Shown here: positions 19,813-29,439 of the stretch, piece after piece
Layout of the letters: each line of letters begins with the position of its first letter
Position numbering within the stretch: position 1 is the first letter of the stretch
Origin: Auanema rhodensis
Taxonomy: Eukaryota; Nematoda; Chromadorea; Rhabditida; Rhabditidae
Length of the DNA stretch: 64,000 bases
Reading direction: 5' to 3'
Assembly: GCA_964057225.1 (NCBI GenBank)
Contig: OZ059897.1
Location: forward strand, 11,098,001-11,162,000
Notes under the pieces: model-generated
The model's database searches: none
Told to the model about the DNA's origin: nothing
The model's input: the letters and a program-made list of their open reading frames with translations, nothing else
Made by a program: the position numbers and the translations under genes

Positions 19813-20460
19813 CGGAAATAAAGCGTGTTGTACTTGCTGATGTGACAAATGTTGTACGCAAATCGCCAGAACCTGAAGTACCACGACCACCCACACCAGC
19901 TCCAAATTTCACAAGTTTTGGTATAAACCTTAATTTGTATTTTTTAAAGCTTTAATTTAGATTCACCAATAAAGCAGATGCAGATTTTTAGAGAGAACAC
20001 TCCACCAAAGAGTGTATTAATGAGACCAATTTGTCTTTGCAAAACTTGTAGGGAATCATTGCAGGTTAGAGTATCTGTTTTAGCCTCTGTATAAAGTGTA
20101 GAGTTAATGTAAGCTTGTATATATATTTATTTTCAATTTTATTATTTTTCAGGTGCGCTCTTATAATACCATGACGTGCAAGCAATTGTTGAACAATATA
20201 GGCTATATTGTTATATATGCTGATGAGGCTACTGTAAAGACTTTTGGTTATAAACAGAATGAATTCTACTTTACACTAAATCCAGAAGCACTTAACTTGA
20301 ACATGTTTATCCGCTTTGATCCTTCATTTAGACTACAACAAGCACAAATAATACAATTAGCATTTTATTCTTGTTTCGTTATGTGGCATTTTTATATTCT
20401 CAGCCGTAACATTTTTTTCCCAGCTTTTGCGATTATTCATCAATGGCTCATCATATGACG
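19813..20460 (+). CDS. unrecognised spliced gene, at least three exons
   Basis: Exons 19813-19920, 19961-20064 and 20153 to about 20350 join without any stop: phase 1 across a 40-bp intron (GTATAA...TTTAG), then phase 0 across an 88-bp intron (GTTAGA...TTTTTCAG). The peptide is Pro-rich at first (PEPEVPRPPTPAPNF), then has LMRPICLCKTCRE with clustered Cys, then a mixed region with GYIVIYADEATVKTFGYKQ. A further exon-like piece lies at 20425-20478 (CCCAG, then GTAAGA). The 5' end is not found. It lies just upstream of the Polinton fragment and could belong to it or be a host gene. Family unknown. Confidence 0.45.
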
Positions 20461-20478
20461 ACAAATGATCAACCAGCT

Positions 20479-20724
20479 GGTAAGAATTTGGAAATTTGAA
20501 TAATCAACATTTTTTAATTGGAGGTTGAATTGTTGTTGTTGTTTTGTATTTTGCTGGTTTTTCATTAATACATTATGCGATATATCAAATAAATCATTTA
20601 TTATTATTACAATTGTTTAAATTATTAGTGAAAAGTTATACATTTAAATTTTCTGCATCTATATTATATTGAATGTTCAAAAAGATTTATCTTATACACA
20701 TCATTTTTCCTTGTTCTATATTAA
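20479..20724. repeat. AT-rich spacer with a short direct duplication
   Basis: A segment of about 50 bp (GATTTATCTTATACAC word, preceded by TGTT(C/T)AAAAA) is repeated near 20670-20715 and 20725-20765. Otherwise nothing seen. Confidence 0.5.
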
Positions 20725-21357
20725 ATGTTTAAAAAGATTTATCTTATACACTACGTTTTTCCAATAGAGAATTTATTCTACACTCTATCGCTAACAATAC
20801 AAAGCATTCGAGCTGAGGAAAAAGCACGTATAAAGGGTTTAATAGATAAAGATGAATATGTAAAAAAGTGGTATAATAATCGCCAGGCTGAGGCTAAGCT
20901 AGTGAAGGAAATGCTCGCAGACGCCACATTTCAGTATAACAAAACATTGCAGCGCATAGAGTTTGTAACAAGCAAGCGACTATTAATGAATGCAACACTT
21001 GGTGATGATTTTGCATATTTTCCTGGTTTTGAAAATAAAAACATCAACGATACAATAATAGCCAGGCTCCCCATTGATTTTTCAAATAACATTAATACAA
21101 TGTATATATATTGTGATATTGTAGAATATTCCATTTTTGGTAATGTGAAAGCTAATTTACTTGCATGTTTACCTGTACCAGCTCCCACCGAATTTGGTAA
21201 AATGATTGCCAAAACATTTAATCCTATTCGTTATGCACCAATCACTAGACAAACACTCGATACCATACGTATTGAAATTTTAGATGAATTTGGTCGTCCT
21301 ATGCAATTTAATTATGGTTCTACAGTTGTTACATTGCATGTTGAAAATATGGAATAA
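20725..21357 (+). pseudogene. Polinton penton-type capsid protein, 5'-truncated
   Basis: The last 150 residues show a conserved Polinton pattern: YIYCDIVEYSIFGN, then a Leu-rich strand, RYAPITRQTLDTIRIEI and FGRPMQFNYGSTVVTLH at the end. In related elements this is the C-terminal part of a jelly-roll minor capsid candidate. The first 25 or so residues come from repeated AT-rich DNA and are probably not genuine, so the true 5' part is missing. The frame is otherwise uninterrupted to 21357. Assignment as penton instead of another capsid protein is from memory of the family pattern. Confidence 0.6.
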
Positions 21358-21362
21358 ACGTT

Positions 21363-21845
21363 TTATTCAGCAGTTATACAATACCACATTTTTATTTTCG
21401 AAGGTTTAAAAGATAGTTTAGGGCAGTTTTGTTTGTCGCTCGGCTCGTGTTGTGAATGTTCTCCGTCACTATTGCTGCGGCATCTTTTTGATTGGGTTGA
21501 ATGTACAAACTCCTCAGTTCTTTTAGAGGGTTCGCTGGTATCATTTCCATCACCATCTTTACCATTCGTTCCATTACTATTATGAAGACGCCGTATATGA
21601 CGCTGACAATTGAATCTTGTTCCAAACAAAAGGTTCACTACAATAAGAGCACAGACGTCTACGAACACCATCCAAATGTCCACATTTTTGAATAAAGTCA
21701 GTATTGCTGATATAATTGTTACATACGGGTTGAATCCCTGCATGCCTTTTCAAAACGTGATCACTAAATGCTTGGTTGAAGAAAATATTTCCTTGCATGT
21801 ACCACAATATTTCTTACATAAAAGTTCCATTAGAGGAAAATGAAA
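21363..21845 (-). pseudogene. C2H2 zinc-finger-like gene, frameshifted
   Basis: The minus strand shows two finger halves in shifting frames: a CGTC pair followed in the next frame by HVLKRH, and LCSYC followed in another frame by CQRHIRRLH, each with about 12 residues between Cys and His. The tail (to 21363) is Ser/Asn/Lys-rich, with RTEEFVHSTQSKRCRS. It lies tail-to-tail with the capsid gene. Alternatively the finger pattern is coincidence. Confidence 0.4.
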
Positions 21846-22148
21846 AACGACCACACGCAATCAACCCACTTTTATATAATGATCAATTATATGACTAGTG
21901 TTGTACAAAAGCCCAATCCCAATGCTATACCTTTAATAAATGGCACTGAAATACATTTCAACATTCTCCTGTATAAAGGCGGTTTAGATTGCTCCAACGT
22001 GTATTTGACACATAATTCACAGTGACAAGGAATATTCATAACTGACCACGTAATGTAGCAGGTTATTAATGACAAATTTCTTATATAGTAGCCAATTTAT
22101 AGTCGAATACTTTATGCATAAACGCTTTAATAAAGACATCATCATTTT
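21846..22148 (-). other. short intergenic stretch of the Polinton
   Basis: A minus-strand frame (22075-21887) contains CHCELC and could be a further decayed zinc-finger part. No supported gene. Confidence 0.3.
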
Positions 22149-22535
22149 TCAATAGTTTAAAAAATGAACAAAAGCTTTCAATGAATTACCAGCCGACAAC
22201 ATTAGTATTACAAATACTACATACCCACCACAAGTGTGTTCAATTATACGTTGTGGTTTGCAAGTATTAATTTTTACCTTTTTATATTTGGCCAGATAAT
22301 TTCGAATGTACTTGTTCATTTTATATCCCAAGCTACAGAAAAAATAGGCTTGCTTGTTACGGACAAAGATGACCTGCCAATGTGTGCCTAACTTATCATG
22401 TGTGTCAGTATTTACGACAAGTGTAAAGTTTTTACGACGCGTTTTGGGTAGAGTATCAGCGCTATATACACCGAGGAATAGTTTCCGAGTGCTGGGGACA
22501 GATTGCAATAGTGATACTATTTCAGACGAATACAT
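22149..22535 (-). CDS. adenain-like (C5-type) cysteine protease of Polinton
   Basis: 128 residues from a Met at 22535 (the frame stays open to 22622, but the family normally begins near this Met). GVYSADTLP near residue 22, LGTHW with the catalytic His (about residue 52), FFCSLG, and a Gln seven residues before the CGG that holds the nucleophile Cys (about residue 102). In adenovirus and Polinton proteases this enzyme cleaves virion proteins during maturation (known). Oddly, the acidic residue expected before SLG is Cys here. It is divergent from the pVI-like gene, with about 110 bp between start codons. Confidence 0.7.
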   Translation of the reverse strand: MYSSEIVSLLQSVPSTRKLFLGVYSADTLPKTRRKNFTLVVNTDTHDKLGTHWQVIFVRNKQAYFFCSLGYKMNKYIRNYLAKYKKVKINTCKPQRIIEHTCGGYVVFVILMLSAGNSLKAFVHFLNY

Positions 22536-22646
22536 TTTAGTAGAATGATCAAGTGTAACTTTTGTATTGCGCGCGTGCGGTTCGATATGCCACACCTCCT
22601 TTTGGATGTCAACTCTATTCAATGGACAACACTTTTAAATCAACAA

Positions 22647-23039
22647 ATGGGTGGCGCCCCATTTAGCGGAATGATGTTTCAACGTGGAATGCAGAGGGGT
22701 CATGGTTTGGGTGGTATTTTGGCAACTTTGGCATCATTTCTACCACGCATCATTCAATCACCTATAGCCCAAAATCTCATCAATGCCGGAAAAAACGCCT
22801 TATCCAGTGCTGTAAGCAATAGTCCAGTTGTAAATTCACCTCTTGGCGGACAGTTGCTGAAAACTGATAATGAAATTGTCAACGGGGTGCTGAAAGGCGA
22901 TAATATCAAGGAAACTCTTAAAACAGCCGGCCGGCAAGCTATACGAGATCTTACCGGCTTGGGCAAACGGCGACGACGCAAAACCACAAAACCTCATAAG
23001 CGGTTGTGCATCACTGGTGAGCGGTCGTTTCACATTTAA
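22647..23039 (+). CDS. pVI-like membrane-active/core protein of Polinton
   Basis: 130 residues from a Met at 22647; the open frame reaches back to 22545, but this start gives the usual Gly-rich beginning. RGMQRGHGLGGILATLASFLP is an amphipathic, Gly-containing N-terminal segment. The middle is Ala/Ser/Asn-rich, and the C-terminus is strongly basic (GKRRRRK). Adenovirus pVI and Polinton relatives share this layout and act in endosome lysis and protease activation (known). The stop TAA is followed at once by the ATG of the next gene. Confidence 0.6.
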   Translation: MGGAPFSGMMFQRGMQRGHGLGGILATLASFLPRIIQSPIAQNLINAGKNALSSAVSNSPVVNSPLGGQLLKTDNEIVNGVLKGDNIKETLKTAGRQAIRDLTGLGKRRRRKTTKPHKRLCITGERSFHI

Positions 23040-23345
23040 ATGGCTAAAATGATAGATTCAAAATCAGCACAAGCCCTTTTACCTAATATTAACTATGGTG
23101 ATATACCAGCGTCGGCATTAGGTGTTGAATCCACTCGTACTGTACAAGAAAAATTTTTGAAAAATACTTTTCTTCCTCAAGGACATGGGAATTTGTTATA
23201 GCTCAAAATTCCAAATCATTCCTCAATCTGAGAAGATGTTGGTTGAATGTTAAATTTGAAATTGTAACCACAAACGGTGATCCAGTACCAGACAACCTTG
23301 TTTTTGCACCATGCCTACAATTTGCAGCCAGTTTGATACACTCGT
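23040..23345 (+). pseudogene. Polinton major-capsid-type gene, 5' part, frameshifted and cut
   Basis: ATG at 23040 abuts the previous stop. The first 50 residues (ending about 23180) run to a premature stop at 23199. A one-phase shift near 23183 gives continuing similarity (FVIAQ, LNLRRCWLNVKFEIV, a typical early strand of this capsid family). The gene ends near 23345, where the Tc3-like transposon begins. Only about 100 of several hundred residues remain. Order and spacing support it as the capsid gene of the same element. Confidence 0.55.
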
Positions 23346-23356
23346 ATCATTTAAAA

Positions 23357-24884
23357 ATTGGTGTAACATTTTTTCAATTATTTTTTTTTCTGAACATTTA
23401 TTTTTATGAATTGTTTCTTTGTTTATGGTTTCAAAGTTTATTTAAAAAAAAAGTATTTATTTTAAAAAAAGGCTAAAAAGAAATGAGTATAATTGAGAAA
23501 ATTGAGAAAAAATATTTTTGTGATTTTAGAGTAGATAACATGATGAATTTAAAACAAAATTTTTTTATGTTCAAAAGGAAGTGAGTCCTTCAAGTTTCAG
23601 ACAAACTTCGGACATACGTCTTGGCATGCTGTCTATTAAATTAGAACAAGTTTCTTACGAGACATTTTCTCATGCTTCGAGTATAGCCGCTCTGAGGGTT
23701 CTTGTATTTTCATACTGTTTTCCCCAGAATAAATTCGTTTTACTAAGATTCCCTAAAAGTTTTCAATAGGGTTGAGGTCAGGAGAATTGGCTGGCCATGA
23801 TAAAACATTGATATTGTTTTGAGCAAACCAATTTTTTGTTGACCTGGATACATGAATAGGAGCATTATCCTGTTGAAAAGTGTAATTTTCTTCAGGATTA
23901 GAGGAGAGAAACGGGATCAAACTCAGTTGTAGGATTGCTTGATATTCTTCTGAGTTCATCTTGGTTGTTGTGAACTGTAGATGCAGCTTCCCCATTTTAC
24001 AAAACGCGGCTCAAATCATAACAGAGCCTCCTCCTGCAACACGTTTTTAAAAGTAGCGGGGTTCTTTGCATAGATCCCTCCAGTAAGCATGTGTACCGTT
24101 TGGTCCGTCTAAGTTGAACTTTTTCTCATCAGAGAATATAATCTATAACAAAAAAAAAGAGCTCAATTTATTTTTCATGCGTCTTACTTTGGACCGATCA
24201 CGGTCAAGGTTTAAATCAGCAAAAGTTAGCCTCTTAATTTTGTATGCTGGTGTCAGGAACGGCGCTTTTAACATTTTAGAACGTCTGATATTCTCAGGTT
24301 CCTCTAACACTTTCCGGATGGTCCATCATGAAACGTTGAGATTCAGAAGTCGTACAATTTCTGTACAGCTTCGCTCACTATTAGACGCAAGTCGTATTAT
24401 ACTGCGTCTGTTACGTTCAGTGAGGATTAGTTTTCTACCAGATTTGCTTTTCCTACTCTCAGTTGTACCACGTAACAGATATCTAGTTATCGTGGATCGA
24501 GCTCTTCCGAGTTCTTGAGCGATTTGTTCATGACTCATACCAAATCGGCGAAAAGAGTCAATTTGGGTTTTTTCCACAACTGATAAATCTACCTTAGGGG
24601 GCATTCTGTAGTCAAAACATGAGGCTTTCAAAAAATTAAAAAGAATAATCTAACCTTGATTCACAGCAAAAGTTATGAAGTTATGTTTTAGAAACAATAA
24701 TCAAGGATTTTTTCGAAAAAGCATTATTTAGCCAAAAAAATTTTACAAGCATGTTTTACAATTGGTTTTTATTATTATTATGTGTATATTCTATGATACT
24801 ATTTATGGATATTTTATGAAAAAATTTGTTAAAAAAATAACAAAATTATTATGAAATTTTTCAATGTTACATTATTTTGCACCA
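23357..24884 (-). mobile_element. Tc3-like (DD34E) transposon
   Basis: The right end at 24884 finishes ATGTTACATTATTTTGCACCA. The left end near 23357 reads TGGTGTAACATT, the same inverted repeat with about ten bases deleted. Another copy's end at 37987 keeps the full form TGGTGCAAAATAATGTAAC. It carries one transposase on the minus strand. It separates the Polinton from MULE sequence. Confidence 0.75.
23753..24604 (-). pseudogene. Tc3-like DD34E transposase with a 45-bp intron
   Basis: ATG at 24604. The N-terminal helix-turn-helix has FGMSHEQIAQELGRARSTI, then SKSGRK. A GTAAGA...TTATAG intron of 45 bp (24143-24187) precedes [16 protein letters not shown] (first Asp). FQQDNAPIH (second Asp) and SPDLNPIENF (Glu) are separated by 34 residues. 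Stops occur before and inside the catalytic domain, and the Trp after NF is a TAG codon. Tc3 of Caenorhabditis also has an intron (known). Confidence 0.85.
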
Positions 24885-25513
24885 GGCAGTCCTTTTCCGG
24901 AAGATGTAAATGCATTTGGATACCCAATAAGAACTCGCAACACCAACTTTCCGTCTTGTTAAAACGAAAATTATTTTTGATTTGTTTGTTTACTACCTCT
25001 GCTTCCAATAAAAGGCTGCTGCGTATATTCAGTATCATTTTTATGATATCTCTTCAAATATCGATCAAAAATTTTTTGAAAGTTGGTATTAGCAGTACGA
25101 CCACTGTTAGATTTGACATGAGATTCAAGAGAGCGTGACAGACTCAATATCTAAAAGTTCTTTTTTGAAGTTTTATTGGTTTTACGGGTAAAAGTTTTAT
25201 TCTCATCAGTTACATAAAGAATCTGAAAATGAAAACTGTGCTTCCTAGAAAACTTCCGATCACCTCTCTTTGAAAACTTTCATTCTTAGGATGAGTATTT
25301 GTTTTCACCCTCAAGTAATGGACGCCAAAATCATCTAACTGTACTCCATGTTTCGAGAAAGAGACACCTCTCTTTAATGTCACCAACACAAATTACATCT
25401 TCCTTGGAAATAACAAAAAAACAAGATCCTGCCTCAAACACTTCTTGAGTTGGGATAACAGTTATAGGTTCTTGATGAAACAAACTATTGAAAGTTTCAA
25501 TAAATCTAGTCAT
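24885..25513 (-). pseudogene. MULE/FLYWCH-like fragment, second copy
   Basis: Minus-strand pieces mirror 8631-9015: a frame (25513-25331) with AGSCFFVISKEDVICV and a Trp near its end, then a nearby frame containing VKTNTHPKNESF, like VKMHPE of the first element. A further frame (25038-24829) has SWCCEFLLGIQMHLHLP. Stops break it up. It is cut by the Tc3-like element at 24885. Confidence 0.35.
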
Positions 25514-25757
25514 CTAAACCTTAAATGTAAGACCATTTCACTGTAAAAATTTACAGAATTTAAAAGAAAATATGGATTTACCTAAAATTTCCCATTTGTA
25601 AACAACTTGTACATTCAAAATGTCAATGTAGTACATATACAGAATTTTGAGATATACGTAAAGCCGATAGATATATGAAAGAAATGTATGAAATTGTAAT
25701 TGTAATAAAGGTACGTGTAGAATCTCCGGGCCAATGTTAAACACTAAACAAAGTTAG
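25514..25757. other. unassigned AT-rich stretch
   Basis: A short minus-strand frame but no motif, repeat end or RNA. Nothing I can support. Confidence 0.5.
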
Positions 25758-25940
25758 TGTCACATCTGCAAACACATAGTAAACATGTGCGCGCTATTCA
25801 AATAGCGGAAGCCAACAAGCCCCTCCTACAACACTCTTGGCACTCTTGGTTCTGGCCTGACCCAGATAGGTTGTCTTATTGCCATGTGAGTCTCATCTCA
25901 ATATATTCTCTATTTTAATACTTTATTGAATTAGAGTTTT
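25758..25940 (-). repeat. BEL LTR-type sequence, possibly a solo LTR
   Basis: Starts TGTCACATCTGCAAACACA and shares AACATGTG, CTTCTGG-type, CCAGATAGGTTGTCTTAT and GTGAGTCTCATCTC words with 11622-11797. On the minus strand it ends GTGACA. No element interior adjoins it on its right side. Confidence 0.55.
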
Positions 25941-25975
25941 CATGTTTGTCGCGATAAGCGAGTAAGTTTTTGTTT

Positions 25976-26013
25976 CTTTCTCTCTCTTTCTTTCTCTCTT
26001 TCTCTCTCTCTCT
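25976..26013 (+). repeat. CT-rich microsatellite / polypyrimidine tract
   Basis: About 38 bases of TCTTT and TC repeats ending in CAG, directly before an exon-like stretch at 26017, so it could act as a polypyrimidine tract for splicing. Confidence 0.75.
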
Positions 26014-26016
26014 CAG

Positions 26017-26287
26017 GCCAAGATCCGCCCTCAAATACAAGCACTCTTACATCTTCAACGATCGCAGCCAGTGATTTTGGTGCATCGGCTAGTTCAGATC
26101 TTAGCCGCTTTAAGTTCCGCGTGGCAGGTAAGATACAACTCAAACCAAGTGTGTTTGAGCAAAAAACATACTTGACGAAAATCGTGGCAATTATTAGACC
26201 ACGTGCAGTCACACCCAAAAAACTTGAACAATAACTATTTCTAAATCAGATACCCCGGCGGGTTCGTTGTCGAGAAGATTTGCGTAA
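26017..26287 (+). CDS. possible two-exon 3' end of an unknown gene
   Basis: Exon 26017-26127 lies between a polypyrimidine-CAG acceptor and a CAG/GTAAGAT donor. Exon 26250-26287 follows TCTAAATCAG and ends in TAA, in phase. The joined tail is Ser/Thr-rich (STLTSSTIAASDFGASASSD) then basic. No domain is visible, and upstream exons were not found. The minus strand is also open here, so the coding strand is uncertain. Confidence 0.3.
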
Positions 26288-26706
26288 CGTTTGAGCAAAA
26301 CTGATAAGAAGTCGTATGAACGACGAATGTGGCCAACAAATGAGGAGGCCATTTCTAACGCTGTGTGAGGCGTAATAGGTAAGCTTATATAGCTGATAAT
26401 GATGAATTAAAATTCAGAAAATGAGAGAGAACAAAAAATGAAAATTGTACGAAGTACAACAAATGAGTATGAGATATACGACTTGTCGTATCTTGGAGCG
26501 TTATTATGCTTTGAAATTATATCGAGTACTGCAGGCAAGTTCACGCTTGAGCTTATGGACTTGAGAGTCGCCACCAAATTGAATGATAAACTACCTGTTG
26601 AAGCAGTGACCTGGGCCGTAATGGTAGATGCGCCAATGTCGCTTCGGCGAAGATATTCCGTGTGGTAGATTTCCGCTGAGAATCGAATAACAAGTAATCA
26701 GTGGTA
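26288..26706. other. unassigned stretch with open frames on both strands
   Basis: A plus frame (26438-26668) and an opposing minus frame overlap. The minus reading is Ser/Ala/Val-rich. No motif lets me choose, and no gene is called. Confidence 0.4.
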
Positions 26707-27445
26707 GATTGCTTTATTAAAACAGAAAGTTAACAATATCAAGACAATATAGATCGTCTATACTCCGTGAAGTCGGTTGAGGTATCTTGTATTTTCGATT
26801 CTAAAGATGAAGATATATGACGGTGGGCCGAAAAGTACAATCTGAAATAGACAAAGTAAAAGGAAAACGATAAAAACAAAACTGAAATAGAAGGAAACAT
26901 AAAAAAAAGATAAAAAATAATCGCTAACCGCGACACTGCCGCCGCAGCTAAGCCATTGGCCTTTTGCGACGTTGTCCGTCGCATAATGACCCATGATGCT
27001 TATCAGAGTTGCATTCGTAGCAATTAGTGCTAGAGGGATGCTCGTGTAGAGCCGATAAACATCGTAAACATAACTTTGATTGATGAGCGCGGATTCCACG
27101 CTCCATAACAGATGAATAGATGGGACAATTGCCTGTGCGGTGACCATCAGTAGTCACCTGATCGCAAAATAGGCAAGTTTTCGTTGGTTGCGTTTGTAAT
27201 CGAATCAAATTCTGATTTTCATTCAGAATTTTCATAGCTTCAGAAATGATTCTGAAGTGATTGTCCAAATACTGACTCATGTATTGGAACTTTCGATTTA
27301 AACGATTTTCAACGAGAACAAGAGTTCGAATAGAGGTAGGAAGGTTAGAATAGGAAGGATCTTTCAATTCTTCCTCAAAAGATGGTTCATTATGAACTGT
27401 AATAGAATGTTCAATGTTAAAATCTTCTATCAAAACAAAGATTTC
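26707..27445 (-). pseudogene. gag: BEL-type gag with three zinc knuckles
   Basis: The minus frame 27433-26948 ends with CLFCDQVTTDGHRTGNC, then CLRC...H...C and CYECNSDKHHGSLC, the multiple Cys/His knuckles of BEL/Pao gag. Upstream it is charged and helical. There is no ATG at the frame start; a 3' splice-like site (TTTATTCTTAG) lies at about 27446. After a TAG near 26946 a GTTAGC...TCTATTTCAG intron-like stretch follows, then a short exon-like frame and AATAAA on the minus strand near 26711. It could be a host-type transcript containing gag or a decayed element. Confidence 0.55.
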
Positions 27446-27527
27446 TAAGAATAAAGAAAAACTTGGTTGTTGTATCTTTTATGATTTTTATAGTACGGAA
27501 AGCTGTGATCAAGAAAAAATATGGGGA

Positions 27528-27676
27528 TGTCACATCTGCAAGCACAGCAACGAATTCTGATTTGAATGAATTTCATTTGGTTTATTAGTAGATGAATTAA
27601 AATATAATTTTCCCGTTACAATTATATCAATTTTTCATGGTTACATTTCGTATGACAAACTTCATTTATAATTGAA
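27528..27676 (-). repeat. BEL-B 3' end, LTR-type sequence
   Basis: Begins TGTCACATCTGCAAGCACAG and matches 11477-11621 closely. On the minus strand this is the region after env and ends GTGACA, as for an LTR 3' end. Confidence 0.6.
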
Positions 27677-29231
27677 TTATCTTTCATTGAAGGGTGAACA
27701 TTTTATCATAAATACATCTTTTGAGCACTCAATAAGTATCCATGTTTCCTTAGATGATATGCAAGAAAACAATGCAGATGCACCTTGCCCACAGGAATAA
27801 CATCCGGAGAGACTGATCAATAAGTGACGACATAGTATATCATATGAAAATGTATTACTGTCATATAAAACTTTAGAATCAATTGAAACTGTAGTTTCAT
27901 CAGACTGGGTTCGAAAAGTTAAGGATGTATCGGGTATATAGATTGTTTCCGTATTTCCCATAAAAGGAGGTGAAATATGAGAAAAATGTGTGAAATTATG
28001 TTGTGGACATATACAGCCAACAACATCATTGTTGATTTTGTTACAATTGCAATCGATAACTGTTGTACATTGTGAAAATTTTACAAAAACATTTGTTTTC
28101 GATGTACATTAAACCATGAATGGAAAATGTGGTTCAACTGCAAAAATTTGACTGTTTGAAGCCACGAAATAATAATTATGAAGTGGAGTAGGAGGTTTGT
28201 CTTGTGTATCTATTGTCATATTGAAAAAAGAGTAATTCATTTTCAAATATGGTGGTACTGTGATATTATAAATATTTTTATCTTTAACAATATGTGTTGT
28301 AATTTCAAAAGTTGACGAGGTTGTCCAATCTTCACATTTAAATACTTCGAATATGTCATCCGAAGTTGGTACGTGTTCTAACTTATAGAAAAGACAAGGA
28401 TTTTCCCAAAATGTTAAACAACGCCATATATGTGCGGAAGACCGAACACATTTAAATTGTGTTGGGTAATTATATGGCTCAAATTCAGAAATCCGAGATT
28501 TATGATTCATACCTTTACAAGTTTGATCACAAGATCCCATGTGAGCACATCGGAAATCAACGGTTAGTTTAGGCAAAGTAGCCTTTGTAAAAAATTTTGT
28601 GGTTTTCTTACATTCAAAACTTACGTATTTAATTTTCGAATTTTAAAATAACCAATAGAATGATTTTTAAATTTTATATCCAGGCATAAATCTTTAACTT
28701 CAGGAGAAAAAACTATATAATCGCTATATTGATGATAATATTGAGTACCATTCAGACAATGTGTAGAAACGAAATGAATAACGTGATAATCGGTACAAGC
28801 ATGAAAAATATTGTAAATATACTGATAATTGATAATCGAGAACCTCTTTTCCAAAATGGAGGATATAATTTAGGTTCTATATGTGGAATATTCTCAGATG
28901 AAGTTGGAGGAGGTTCAATAACTCCTAATTCAATATCATTCTGTTCCGGAGTATGAGGTCTAAGTGTGAAAAAAGAAGATATGTAACGAATAGTGTTAGA
29001 CCAGGAGTTATATCGATATTGGTGGAATCCTATGCGTATACAACAACAAAGGATGCAAAATAAACAACAAAGTGGTAAGAACAATGACCACATGGCAAGA
29101 TGAGGAGCACAATGTGGGTTTCCAAGCAAATGTATGGATAAAAACTTTGCCTCATCACATACTACAAGATTTGCAGATGCTACGGGTAAAAATATCGATA
29201 TTATTGTAAAAATTAAAATTGCAGACGTCAT
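27677..29231 (-). pseudogene. env: BEL-B env, phlebovirus G2-like fusion glycoprotein
   Basis: Best preserved env here. It lies in four minus-strand frames (29231-28752, 28854-28621, 28576-28109, 27961-27677). The first has a signal peptide, then GNPHCAPH and a hydrophobic Cys-rich stretch, and ends with a second hydrophobic segment. The later ones are Cys-rich, with SISFxx-like strands, potential N-glycosylation sites and LSGCYSCGQGASALFSC, the hallmark of the phlebovirus-type G2 domain in nematode BEL env. Frame changes between the parts mean no complete protein. It sits after integrase, as in env-bearing BEL elements. Confidence 0.7.
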
Positions 29232-29439
29232 TGCTGATTTGAAATTTTTTAGCGAAGCGTATGTGGTATGGTCTCGTAAAGGTAAAGCTCTAATAAATTT
29301 TTCATTTCTTTCAGTAGACGGTTTTACTTTTCTACGATCAATAGGAGGGCAGGTGAGTTTGATCTTATAATATATTCCTGTATTGGTTGAGTATTAAGGT
29401 TCATCATATCCTAAGCGGATCCTACCCTCAAAGACAATG

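Larger units (their letters stand above)
20725..23345 (+). mobile_element. Polinton/Maverick fragment, structural genes
   Basis: Four neighbouring genes fit a Polinton virion module: a penton-type capsid fragment (+), an adenain-like cysteine protease (-), a pVI-like core protein (+) and the start of a major-capsid-type gene (+), tightly spaced. No family B polymerase, retroviral-type integrase, packaging ATPase or terminal inverted repeat is in the window. The right end is cut by a Tc3-like transposon near 23350. It is a remnant, and the capsid gene is frameshifted. Confidence 0.7.

Noticed and set aside
20931..21212. Minus-strand frame opposite the capsid fragment
   Set aside because: It is a shadow of the plus-strand frame, which carries the conserved pattern.
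22545..22646. Upstream 34 residues of the pVI-like frame
   Set aside because: They overlap the promoter/start region of the divergent protease and do not look like the family. The Met at 22647 gives the usual beginning.
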